Below, piece after piece: positions 16,694 through 24,429 of a stretch of 64,000 nt of DNA. Both the position numbers and the translations under genes were made by a program. Within the stretch, counting starts at the first letter, position 1, and each line of letters opens with the position of its first letter. The notes under the pieces are model-generated. The model searched no databases, was not told where the DNA came from, and worked only from the letters and a program-made list of their open reading frames with translations. The DNA is taken from positions 67,251-131,250 of the forward strand of contig CAJUAE010000001.1 in NCBI GenBank assembly GCA_910583965.1, written 5' to 3'. This DNA is from an uncultured Lachnospiraceae bacterium (GTDB lineage Bacteria > Bacillota > Clostridia > Lachnospirales > Lachnospiraceae).

Positions 16694-16979
16694 ATGGTAT
16701 TAAAAATGTATCAGATTGCAGTGTGTGATGATGAGCCAGCGGTTTGTGATATGGTGGCAGAAGAAATCAAAAAGTGGAATCAGGATATTAAGGTATTGTG
16801 CTTTCATTCTGGAGAGGCATTAATTACGGAATATGATTATTATGACGCAAAAGACAGGGCATGATGGAATTGGGTTGGAAAATGTGAGAAATGCCGTTGA
16901 GAAATATCATGGTGAGTTGCAGACTGGACAGAAGGGACAGACATTTTTTGTAACCTTGTTATTTCCAGATAATGGTTAA
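16694..16979 (+). pseudogene. Fused remnant of a response regulator/histidine kinase pair
   Basis: Two truncated frames join here. From the ATG at 16694 the first 56 residues are the start of a LytTR-type response regulator (MYQIAVCDDEPAVCDMVAEE, with the acidic DDE pocket), ending in a TGA at 16862. In another frame 16851-16979 encodes the last 42 residues of a GHKL histidine kinase (HDGIGLENVRNAVEKYHGE..GQTFFVTLLFPD). The order, regulator then kinase, is that of agr/lyt-like operons, so one deletion removing the regulator C-terminus and most of the kinase explains the structure. Not expected to be functional. Confidence 0.75.
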
Positions 16980-17075
16980 TTGGTGCTATTTTATTTGGAT
17001 TCATGCGGTTTTCAATGTACTGAAAATCTTAAATGAATAGAGAAAACAAAGAAGAAAGGAAAAATTTTTAGGAAA

Positions 17076-17492
17076 ATGAGAAAGAAACGAGTTATTATGA
17101 TTGCAATGCTTTGCATGATGCTGCTGATACTTACTGCCTGCAGCGCACAGCCGTTGCCAGAACAGTTTGAGGAGGATACCGTGAAAGAGTCGGCAGAACA
17201 GGCGATAGGATTTTTTAATGAACAGGATTACCAGAGTATTTTGGGTATGAGCAGTGCTGAATTTCAAGAGATTTTGACAGTGGATGAGTTTGCCAATCAG
17301 TGTGACCCATATTTGGAAAAATGTGGGTCATTCAAAGAAATTTCCAAGACAATTTTTCTTGGAGATGTAGATAAGGAGACGCAGGCTGCATATGGCGGTG
17401 TTGTGATGATAGGAAGTTACGAAGAAGGAACAATACAATTTACAATTAGCTTTAATGAGGATATGGAACTGACACAGTTTATCATTAAATAA
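17076..17492 (+). CDS. Lipoprotein with DUF3887-like domain
   Basis: A 138-aa secreted lipoprotein: basic n-region, hydrophobic stretch and lipobox LTAC with the lipidated Cys at residue 22. The mature part (residues 35-138) reads VKESAEQAIGFFNEQDYQSILGMSSAEFQ.. then YGGVVMIGSYEEGTIQFTISFNEDMELTQFII, the alpha+beta pattern of DUF3887/NTF2-like domains seen in Firmicute lipoproteins, often next to CPBP proteases or PBP genes. It precedes the CPBP protease gene by 30 bases and is probably co-transcribed. The GGAAAA-type ribosome site is modest. Confidence 0.78.
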   Translation: MRKKRVIMIAMLCMMLLILTACSAQPLPEQFEEDTVKESAEQAIGFFNEQDYQSILGMSSAEFQEILTVDEFANQCDPYLEKCGSFKEISKTIFLGDVDKETQAAYGGVVMIGSYEEGTIQFTISFNEDMELTQFIIK

Positions 17493-17522
17493 GAAAAAAT
17501 TAACGGAAAGGTAGGAGAACAA

Positions 17523-18548
17523 ATGAGAGGCGAAAAAGAAAATAGAGAACTGTTAATTTATATAGCGATTGCTTATGGAGTTACATTTTTGATGGGATTA
17601 TTGATGTGGTATGGAAATAGTAAGAATCTTGACCTGAGTATGTTCCCAAATGCACAGATGTTTTATCCGGCAGCAGGAGTGATGTTGGCAATGCTGTGTG
17701 TTAGAAAAAAAGATATGTTGGTTCCCAAGATATTTTATTCGTTTTTTGTCTGTGTGACATTAATTTTGGCGATTGCAGCAATTATTTCTATTTTCTATCC
17801 GTATGCGTTAGTAGTTGTGGGAGGAATACCCATTTCTATTTGGGCATTATTACAGCAAGGATTAATTATTGGCGCAAGCGTTGTAAGCTGGATTATTTTG
17901 TTAGCAACAAAAAAAGAAAAGCGCAGAGCATATGGTTTGTGCTGGAATAAGAGTGCTTTCTCTTGGATTTGTATTTTTTTGTTTGTGGCACTCTATGTCT
18001 TTCGAACCGTGATAGCAGTAGCCTGGAGTGGTCAATTGAACATGCTGGGTATGATTGCAAAAAGTCCTAATACATGGATGTTACTGGCGGTATTGCCAAT
18101 AAACTTCTTTTTGCTATTTGCTGCATTTTTTGGTGAGGAATATGGTTGGCGATATTATTTGCAACCTTTGATGCAGGAGCGATTTGGACTTCGCGGTGGT
18201 GTGTTATTATTGGGTGTTGTATGGGGAATTTGGCACATTCCAGTAGATTTATTTTATTATACGCAGGATAGCCAACTATTGATGGTGTTGACACAACAGA
18301 TTACATGCATTACACTTGGCATTTTTTTTGCTTATGCTTATATGAAAACAGAGAATATTTGGGTTCCGGTGGTACTACATTTTTTAAACAATAACTTGGC
18401 TCCGATTATCTCAGGTAATTATTCAGCAAGCGTTTTTGAAAATCAGTCAATAGCGTGGAGTGAGTTGTTGGTATCTTTCGTAATAAATGGCGTAATTTTT
18501 GGCGTATTTCTGTTTGCGAAACCATTTCGCAAAGAAAGAGATGCCTAA
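17523..18548 (+). CDS. CPBP family intramembrane metalloprotease
   Basis: Polytopic membrane protein of 341 aa with about eight hydrophobic segments. The Abi/CPBP motifs are intact: E205-E206-x3-R210 (GEEYGWR), the second motif with His238 (WGIWHIPVD) and the third with FLNNN near residue 288. Members are homologous to Rce1 prenyl-protein proteases and some confer bacteriocin self-immunity. The substrate is unknown. AGGTAGGAG lies ahead of the ATG. It follows the lipoprotein gene and precedes the cotJ operon. Confidence 0.88.
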   Translation: MRGEKENRELLIYIAIAYGVTFLMGLLMWYGNSKNLDLSMFPNAQMFYPAAGVMLAMLCVRKKDMLVPKIFYSFFVCVTLILAIAAIISIFYPYALVVVGGIPISIWALLQQGLIIGASVVSWIILLATKKEKRRAYGLCWNKSAFSWICIFLFVALYVFRTVIAVAWSGQLNMLGMIAKSPNTWMLLAVLPINFFLLFAAFFGEEYGWRYYLQPLMQERFGLRGGVLLLGVVWGIWHIPVDLFYYTQDSQLLMVLTQQITCITLGIFFAYAYMKTENIWVPVVLHFLNNNLAPIISGNYSASVFENQSIAWSELLVSFVINGVIFGVFLFAKPFRKERDA

Positions 18549-18622
18549 AAATTTGTATCATTCTTGCAAATTTGACATATTATGATAGTAACTATGCAAA
18601 AACAACAAGGAGCAGTACAGAT

Positions 18623-18796
18623 ATGCAGGAATGGAAACCGCCAATGCCCTATATGGAGCAATTTCCTATAGCAATGGCATATGTACCATGGCAGAAAAAT
18701 TGTATCATGTACGAAAATCTTGATGAAGCCTTTAAGACAGGTACAGTGTTCCCAGAACTCAACAAACCATTTTTAGGAAGGAGAGTAAAGGGATGA
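18623..18796 (+). CDS. cotJA: Spore coat-associated protein CotJA
   Basis: A 57-aa protein (MQEWKPPMPYMEQFPIAMAYVPWQ...) matching the short CotJA family, which has the pattern PPQ/M-x-x-x-FPxAMAYVPWQ followed by a C-terminal EALxxGTxFPELxxPF. It is a minor inner spore coat component made under mother-cell sigma-E control in Bacillus. The ATG at 18623 has AAGGAG 10 bases upstream; a TTG at 18572 in the same frame would add 17 residues without a good ribosome site. The stop codon overlaps the cotJB start by four bases. Confidence 0.88.
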   Translation: MQEWKPPMPYMEQFPIAMAYVPWQKNCIMYENLDEAFKTGTVFPELNKPFLGRRVKG

Positions 18797-19080
18797 GTAC
18801 AGGATGTAAACCATGTATGGAAGCTACAGAGAGGCAAAAGCTTTTGAATGAAATCAGCAAGATTGATTTTGTGTTAAAAGAGCTTAATCTTTACCTCGAT
18901 ACCCACCCATATGACCAGCAGGCGATGGCTAGTTTTCGCCAGTACAACGCACTAAAAAATAGTTTGGTGAAAGATTATACTGAGAAGTATGGGCCGCTTG
19001 TGTTAAGTTGTGTTGATATGGATAGCAGAGAGTGGAAATGGGCCATCCAGGATTGGCCATGGGAAGGAGGCTATAATTAA
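18793..19080 (+). CDS. cotJB: Spore coat protein CotJB
   Basis: A 95-aa protein with the CotJB core LLNEISKIDFVLKELNLYLDTHPYDQQAMASFRQYNALK followed by the conserved YGPL and a WPWEGGYN C-terminus. It interacts with CotJC in the spore coat (family knowledge). It is preceded by AAGGAGAG and overlaps cotJA by four bases and cotJC by one, showing tight translational coupling. Confidence 0.93.
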   Translation: MSTGCKPCMEATERQKLLNEISKIDFVLKELNLYLDTHPYDQQAMASFRQYNALKNSLVKDYTEKYGPLVLSCVDMDSREWKWAIQDWPWEGGYN

Positions 19081-19676
19081 TGTGGAATTATGAGAAGCGA
19101 TTACAATTTCCAGTAAAGATTACCCAGACCAATCCGCAGATTGCGCAAGTTATTATAAGCCAATATGGAGGGCCAGATGGCGAGCTTGCAGCATCAATGC
19201 GTTATCTTGCGCAGAGATACACTATGCCATACAATACTGTAGCAGGATTACTTACAGATATCGGAACAGAGGAATTGGCGCACTTCGAAATGATTTGTGC
19301 AATTGTTTATCAGTTGACAAAGAATTTAACGCCAGAACAAATCAAAGAGTCAGGATTTGACAAGTACTACGTGGACCATACTTTGGCACTTTGGCCACAA
19401 GCAGCAGGAGGTATTCCATTTAATGCTTGTGAGTTTCAATCTAAAGGTGATGTGATTACAGATTTGATGGAAGATATGGCAGCAGAGCAAAAGGCACGAA
19501 CTACATATGACAATATTTTAAGACTGGTTAAAGATCCTGATGTCTGTGAACCAATTAAGTTTCTTCGAGCGCGGGAGATTGTGCACTTCCAGCGTTTCGG
19601 TGAAGCACTTCGCATTGCGCAGGAAAACCTTGATTCTCGCAATTTCTATGCGTTTAACCCTGAGTTTGATAAGTAA
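19080..19676 (+). CDS. cotJC: Spore coat protein CotJC, manganese catalase family
   Basis: A 198-aa ferritin-like protein of the Mn-catalase superfamily. It has the family's opening MWNYEKRLQFPVKITQTNPQ and the paired metal-ligand helices (Glu35 region GELAASMRYLAQRY; TDIGTEELAHFEMI; DLMEDMAAEQKARTTYDNI; LRAREIVHFQRFGEAL). The E..E-x2-H and E..E-x2-H patterns indicate a di-manganese centre. It may detoxify peroxide in the spore coat. Last gene of the cotJ operon; a terminator-like hairpin follows at 19707. Confidence 0.94.
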   Translation: MWNYEKRLQFPVKITQTNPQIAQVIISQYGGPDGELAASMRYLAQRYTMPYNTVAGLLTDIGTEELAHFEMICAIVYQLTKNLTPEQIKESGFDKYYVDHTLALWPQAAGGIPFNACEFQSKGDVITDLMEDMAAEQKARTTYDNILRLVKDPDVCEPIKFLRAREIVHFQRFGEALRIAQENLDSRNFYAFNPEFDK

Positions 19677-19706
19677 TTGAAAAAGGTATTTGTTAATATA
19701 CGATTC

Positions 19707-19752
19707 AAAATAGCAGATTTGCAGATATAAGACTGTAAATTTGCTATTTTTT
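19707..19752 (+). terminator. Terminator hairpin after cotJC
   Basis: AAAATAGCA..TTTGCAG pairs with CTGTAAA..TGCTATTTT across a short loop, followed by a T run. It can serve both cotJC and the convergent ApbE gene. Confidence 0.7.
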
Positions 19753-19778
19753 CTGCACACGAACACATCTACTAAACT

Positions 19779-20864
19779 TTAGTAGGAAGAAATAATTTCA
19801 TAGTCTTTTGTAATAAAAATAGCGTCCACATTCTCTAAACTACGAATATATTCCAGTCCTTTTTCCAATCCAAGAATATAACAGTAGGTGCTTAGTGCGT
19901 CTCCTTCCAATGAAGAACGAGAGAGAATAGTAACGCCTAAAAGATCATTTTGGACAGGATACCCAGTAGTTGTATCAAAAATGTGATGATAGATTGTTTT
20001 GTTTTTATCTATCATAAAATAGCGTTCATAACATCCAGAAGAAACAACAGAACTATCATTTTTTTCCAAAGTAGTAATAATTTCATTGACAGCACCAAAA
20101 GGTTTTTGGATTCCTACATGAAAAGGAGTGCCATCTGGTTTAGAGCCAATTAATAAAACATTTCCGCCAAGACTGATAATTCCACTTTTCACCCCTTCTG
20201 ACAATAAATAAGATTTTAGTTGATCTGCAATGTAGCCTTTGGCAATAAAGCCAAGGTCAATTGCACTTTGGTTGTCATTAAGTGTAACAAAATAATTTAT
20301 ATTATTAGAAAGTGTTGTGTTATATTCAATTTCGGTTCCTTTGTCATCTACAAGTTGTACATTTTCATAGTTGACATGCTCAAGAAGTTGTGAGAGTTTC
20401 TGTTGGGAAGGAATATAATAGTTATAGTCTGCTACAACAGATGCCTCTTTCATTTGCTCGGAGATATTCCACTCTTGAGAGACTGCACGAAAAGTAAGAT
20501 CTAACATACCATGACTTTGTGCACAGTAATATAGTGCGGCTTGAATTAGCACAGCAGTATCATAGGAGACTGGAACTGCCTGTCCATTAGCATGATTGAT
20601 ATTCCATACATCAGATCCTTCTTGTGTGGTACTAAATAAGGATTCGTATTTTTCACAGAGCATAAGACAATGGTCAAGTACTTTTTCTTTTTGTGAGTCA
20701 TAGATTGTAATTGTTACAATGGTATCAAACGCGAAACCTGTTCGAGATATTGGTGTAGTGTATGGCCGATTAGCACAGCCATTAATTATTATAATAATCA
20801 ATAATGTAAAACCAAATAATAGGTATTTTCTATTGTTTTTTATAGATAAAATTAAAGTTTTCAT
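19779..20864 (-). CDS. ApbE-family flavin transferase, lipoprotein
   Basis: FAD:protein FMN transferase, 361 aa, which attaches FMN covalently to Thr residues of membrane proteins such as RnfG/RnfD or NqrC. An N-terminal membrane segment ends in the lipobox INGC (Cys30), so the enzyme is anchored on the outer face. Family motifs: TGFAFDTIV near residue 40, DLGFIAKGYIADQL, SLGGNVLLIGSKPDG and HHIFDTTTGYP with the metal-binding Asp and Thr. No rnf or other flavoprotein genes are nearby. It lies alone on the minus strand, convergent with the cotJ operon. Confidence 0.9.
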   Translation of the reverse strand: MKTLILSIKNNRKYLLFGFTLLIIIIINGCANRPYTTPISRTGFAFDTIVTITIYDSQKEKVLDHCLMLCEKYESLFSTTQEGSDVWNINHANGQAVPVSYDTAVLIQAALYYCAQSHGMLDLTFRAVSQEWNISEQMKEASVVADYNYYIPSQQKLSQLLEHVNYENVQLVDDKGTEIEYNTTLSNNINYFVTLNDNQSAIDLGFIAKGYIADQLKSYLLSEGVKSGIISLGGNVLLIGSKPDGTPFHVGIQKPFGAVNEIITTLEKNDSSVVSSGCYERYFMIDKNKTIYHHIFDTTTGYPVQNDLLGVTILSRSSLEGDALSTYCYILGLEKGLEYIRSLENVDAIFITKDYEIISSY

Positions 20865-21183
20865 AGTCTATATTTTTTCCTCTCCGTATGTAATCATAAC
20901 AATGAATGTTAGACGAGTCAATTGTATAAAAATAATTAAATATTCAGAAAATAATTGAAATTGTATTTGAAATACTATATAATGAACTCTGTAAATCTAT
21001 TATGTAAATAAAATAGTTTTTTAAATTTCTTTACATTGGTTTTTTTTGCAGATTTTTTGCCAGATATACATAAATTGGATTCCTATCTCTCATAAATTTG
21101 TATATCTTTGATAAAAAATTTGTAACATCAAATACAAAAAAACTTTGAGAGTCAATTAGAATAGAAATGGGGGATTATATCAT
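20865..21183. promoter_or_regulatory. Divergent intergenic region between apbE-like and GH25 genes
   Basis: The 319-base gap is very A+T-rich and should hold promoters for both divergent genes. Visible structure: an inverted repeat AGATATACA (21062-21070) / TGTATATCT (21099-21107) with an A+T-rich inner extension, suitable for an operator. GGGGGA upstream of 21184 is the ribosome site for the GH25 gene. No gene is seen. Confidence 0.45.
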
Positions 21184-22515
21184 ATGAAATTACATGATGA
21201 TTATTATGAGGAAGAACACAGTTCTGGCTCCAAAATGACATATGTGTATATGGCACTGATTATGTCTGTGGTTATCCTTGGTGTGACAGCGCTGGTATTT
21301 TGGGCAAATCAATCAAAATCAAAATCGGATGGAAGTGGTTATGCTGCTGCACTTGCCCAAAAAGAAGCCAAGGCAGCAGAGGAGAACAAAAAAATGGAGG
21401 CAAATGCCTCAGAAAATGTGAATACAAAAAGTAAACTTACATCAAATGACCTTGATATATGGACGCTTCCAGACACAGGAAGGGAGAAAAATTCTACACA
21501 GTCCAATCGAAATAATGGTACAGTTACAAATCAAACGACAGGTGAGACGGTTATTGATGGATCCTCAAGTGCTTCGGATAATAAGGAGCCATCTAAGACT
21601 GCGGACGAGCTGGCAAATGGTAAGACTTCTGTTTATGATATGACAACGAAAGAAGAAGTAACTGGTGAGAAAAACAGTGAAAAAAACGAGGAGAATGAGA
21701 CAGAGACTTCACAGGAGGATGAGACAGAAAAGGATGACGAGGATGAAGATGAAGAAGAACTTGTAAAACGTATTCAAGTTAAACATGCCGACGGCTCAAG
21801 AGAGTGGGTAGATGTCAATGAGAATGTTCCAAGAAATAAATATGATTTGTCTAATTTAAAATATAAAAAGCCTATTATGAAATATTATGAAGACAAAAAG
21901 ATTGTATCCAAGTGTGGCGTTGATATTTCGGCAAATCAAGGTGAGGTTGATTTTAGCAAGCTAAAAAGCGCAGGCTGTGATTTTGTGATGATTAAAGTCG
22001 GGGCAAGAGGATACAGCAGTGGTAGGATTGTTTTGGATACAGAGTATGAGGACAATTTGAAAGCTGCGAAAAAAGCAGGGCTTGATATTGGTGTATATTT
22101 TTGTTCACAGGCAATTACTAGAGCAGAGGCGAGAGAGGAAGCAGATGAGCTTTTGGATGCCATATCAGGCTATAATGTGAAATATCCTGTTGCTTTTGTT
22201 ATGGAAACAGTAGAGGATGATATGGCACGCATTGAATCGCTTGATATGACAGAACGCACACAGATTGCAAAAGCATTTATGAATAGAATTGAAGATGCAG
22301 GTTATCAACCTATGATTTATGGAGATAAAGAGTGGTTGCTAACAATGGTGGATATGGAGGAATTACAAGATTATGATGTGTGGTTTGCACAAGATAGCGA
22401 CGAACCAGAATATCCATATGAATTTGGTATGTGGCAGTATGATTCTGATGCCAGCATAAAAGGAATAAAAGATGATGCAATAATGATTATGAGTTTTAAA
22501 GATTATGCAGATTAG
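21184..22515 (+). CDS. Membrane-anchored GH25 (lysozyme-fold) protein with altered active site
   Basis: A 443-aa protein: short cytoplasmic N-terminus, one membrane helix (about 19-42), a long low-complexity Ser/Thr/Asn then Glu/Asp-rich linker (about 60-195), then a GH25 domain (about 240-443). The fold motifs GVDISANQG, VGARGYSSG, GVYFCSQAIT, MIYGDKEW and MWQYDSD are clear. GH25 enzymes use Asp residues plus an Asp-x-Glu pair; here the pair reads V-M-E (PVAFVMETV, first Asp lost) and the C-terminal VDLN motif reads AIMI. I infer reduced or no muramidase activity and perhaps a peptidoglycan-binding role, though a divergent active site cannot be excluded. GGGGGA precedes the ATG. Confidence 0.85.
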   Translation: MKLHDDYYEEEHSSGSKMTYVYMALIMSVVILGVTALVFWANQSKSKSDGSGYAAALAQKEAKAAEENKKMEANASENVNTKSKLTSNDLDIWTLPDTGREKNSTQSNRNNGTVTNQTTGETVIDGSSSASDNKEPSKTADELANGKTSVYDMTTKEEVTGEKNSEKNEENETETSQEDETEKDDEDEDEEELVKRIQVKHADGSREWVDVNENVPRNKYDLSNLKYKKPIMKYYEDKKIVSKCGVDISANQGEVDFSKLKSAGCDFVMIKVGARGYSSGRIVLDTEYEDNLKAAKKAGLDIGVYFCSQAITRAEAREEADELLDAISGYNVKYPVAFVMETVEDDMARIESLDMTERTQIAKAFMNRIEDAGYQPMIYGDKEWLLTMVDMEELQDYDVWFAQDSDEPEYPYEFGMWQYDSDASIKGIKDDAIMIMSFKDYAD

Positions 22516-22541
22516 TAATAAAATACGACAATACTAAAACT

Positions 22542-22569
22542 GAGTAGAGAAGATAAATTTTCCCTACTC
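22542..22569. repeat. R2-type GAGTAG/CTACTC hairpin
   Basis: GAGTAGAGAAGATAAATTTT is followed by CCCTACTC. The same scaffold (GAGYAGGGGAAGATA..CTCCYCTACTC) recurs at 40755-40783, about 60326-60354, 61079-61111 and, degenerate, at 42004-42029. It sits where a terminator is expected. Confidence 0.6.
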
Positions 22570-22623
22570 ACTAGTTGTTAATGTGTCATGTAACGGTGTA
22601 GATCCTCTGCATGGCACGTGTAT

Positions 22624-22651
22624 AAAAAAGAGCAAATTAAAGCTCTTTTTT
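22624..22651. terminator. Bidirectional terminator between GH25 and AP2-like genes
   Basis: AAAAAAGAGC and GCTCTTTTTT pair perfectly over ten bases with an A+T-rich loop. The symmetric A and T runs make it usable from both convergent genes; it overlaps the 3' end of the minus-strand gene. Confidence 0.85.
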
Positions 22652-23434
22652 GTTTGGCTTATAATTTAGAATTTTGTTTGACACTTTTAGACGAGAGTAG
22701 ATATCAGCGTATGCTGAGGGTGAAAGTCTGTCAATATAATTTGGAGAATAATTTTTTTTAATACCATTTTTTTTTAGAATATCAATTGCCTTGTTGTAGG
22801 CAATCGCAGCGTCAATTTCACTGTGGTAGTAACCAACAACATAATATCCGGGCACATTGATGCGCGTTCGGTATCTTTTTTTACCTTTGTAGAAGACTTC
22901 TGTAACGCCTTGGTAGCGATTGATAATGGCTAAGTTTTCATGGCGAAAATCTGTGTCATCATCATTTAAAAAGAGATAGTCTTTTCCTGCCACAGCAAAA
23001 TTTCGGATACCATAGCGATTTAGAATATTTACTTGCATACCATAATCGGCAACAAAAAGATGACCATCACGTTTCATTATTTTGCGTGAGGAGTAATAAA
23101 ACAAGTCATCAATGTCAAATTTTAACACATCTGTAGGAGACAAATAATAATAAAAAAACTTTGCTCTTGCATAGATAGGTTTGCCGAAATAAATACCATT
23201 ATCGCGAAAATTGATTAATATAACCCATTTCTCAAAAGGAAGGGGAGAGCTGTCCCTGTATTGATTAATACCAAGCCGCTCGCGATTTAAAATGTGGTCT
23301 GCCTCAAGATAGGCGGCATTTGCTTCAGATACAGTTTCAAATCCGCCAAGACTAATATGTTTTCGCTGATATGTAATAGAGGCACGATAATAGATTGTGC
23401 CGTCCTTTTTTTTTGCCACAAATGTACCTTTCAT
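22637..23434 (-). CDS. Protein with two AP2-like segments around a degenerate HNH-like core
   Basis: Not a firmly known family. Residues 10-50 (YYRASITYQRKHISLGGFETVSEANAAYLEAD) and about 195-235 (YRTRINVPGYYVVGYYHSEIDAAIAYNKAID) both have the AP2/ERF pattern: basic strands ending in a G-x-F/Y strand, then a helix rich in E-A-A-x-A-Y. Between them the segment DDTDFRHENLAIINRYQGV resembles the last strand-helix of HNH homing endonucleases (D-x-R-x-x-N-L), but the catalytic His-Asn cluster is not evident. The protein may be a domesticated homing-endonuclease relative acting as a DNA-binding protein. 265 aa, minus strand, convergent with GH25; AAGGGA serves as a weak ribosome site. Confidence 0.7.
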   Translation of the reverse strand: MKGTFVAKKKDGTIYYRASITYQRKHISLGGFETVSEANAAYLEADHILNRERLGINQYRDSSPLPFEKWVILINFRDNGIYFGKPIYARAKFFYYYLSPTDVLKFDIDDLFYYSSRKIMKRDGHLFVADYGMQVNILNRYGIRNFAVAGKDYLFLNDDDTDFRHENLAIINRYQGVTEVFYKGKKRYRTRINVPGYYVVGYYHSEIDAAIAYNKAIDILKKNGIKKNYSPNYIDRLSPSAYADIYSRLKVSNKILNYKPNKKEL

Positions 23435-23695
23435 TGCAATAATCCCTTCGATTGCATTAAATAAACTGATAAAAGTATTGTAGAAGTATAGAAATTATTT
23501 GTCAAGCAGATATCTTTTATAAAAGTACACGAAATATTGCGCTATAAGTATTACGTATACTATTTTAGAAAGTTTTTAGTATTTTTTATGGGACAAGCGA
23601 ATAGACTAATAAAAGGTAAAATCTGAAATGTATGGGAAAAGGCTATAACGGTCTGGAGGCTATGTTGGCAATAAGAAAGGAAAAAATAGCAGATT

Positions 23696-24298
23696 ATGTA
23701 TTCAAAAAGCAATGTCCTTTTATTCATCGCATATACTGTATGTGCAGGGTTGTTAGTATTTTCAAGGCGGTACGAGGTACAGGCAGAGAGTGTTGATGAA
23801 CAAGTAACAGCGACAGTGACGGCAATGACAGAACGTGTGGAATTGGAGCGATTGGAATCCCTAGAGCGTGTTATAACGTATAATACATTGAAACCGCGTT
23901 TCTGTATTGAAGTGTCAGAGAAGGATTTAGAAACGCTTATGAAAATTGTAGAGGCAGAGGCAGGAGGCGAGGATAGAAAAGGAAAGTTATTGGTGGCAAA
24001 TGTGGTGATCAACCGTGTAAAAAATAAACGATTTCCAAACAATGTGACAGATGTAGTGTATCAGCAGGCACATAATGTAACACAATTTTCTCCAGTGTCA
24101 AACGGCAAAATCGATCAGGTGACAATTTCGGAGGAGACAAAAGAAGTTGTGTTCAGTGCACTTTATGGGGAGGATGTCTCAGGCGGTGCTTTGTTTTTTA
24201 TGGCGAGAAAATATGCGGCACCGGAAAATGTGACATGGTTTGATGAACATCTAACCTTTTTATTTTCGTATGGTGGACATGATTTTTATGCAAGATAA
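23696..24298 (+). CDS. SleB/CwlJ-type cell wall hydrolase
   Basis: A 200-aa secreted protein with an N-terminal hydrophobic signal segment (LLFIAYTVCAGLLVF) and a Hydrolase_2 domain (about 80-200). The domain shows LETLMKIVEAEAGGEDRKGKLLVANVVINRVKN with the catalytic Glu in EAEA, VTQFSPVSNG, and ends in GGHDFYAR, all characteristic of SleB/CwlJ spore-cortex lytic enzymes. It lacks the N-terminal peptidoglycan-binding domain of SleB, so it resembles the short clostridial form. Likely acts on cortex or wall peptidoglycan. AAAGGA upstream is rather far from the ATG. Confidence 0.88.
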   Translation: MYSKSNVLLFIAYTVCAGLLVFSRRYEVQAESVDEQVTATVTAMTERVELERLESLERVITYNTLKPRFCIEVSEKDLETLMKIVEAEAGGEDRKGKLLVANVVINRVKNKRFPNNVTDVVYQQAHNVTQFSPVSNGKIDQVTISEETKEVVFSALYGEDVSGGALFFMARKYAAPENVTWFDEHLTFLFSYGGHDFYAR

Positions 24299-24359
24299 AA
24301 TATTGAGTGCTGTTTGTTTTTATGCTATACTAAATCAGAAATACAATTTTTCCCTTGTG

Positions 24360-24393
24360 CAGTTAATATATTTTTGAGAAAATATATTAACTG
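24360..24393. terminator. Perfect A+T-rich palindrome between SleB-like and HipA-like genes
   Basis: Arms CAGTTAATATATTTT and AAAATATATTAACTG (15 bp, no mismatch) with a TGAG loop. Terminator for the upstream gene is the simplest reading, but an operator for the downstream gene (start 37 bases on) is also possible. Confidence 0.6.
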
Positions 24394-24429
24394 TATCAGT
24401 GATAATTTTAAGATAAGCGGTGAGTGATT

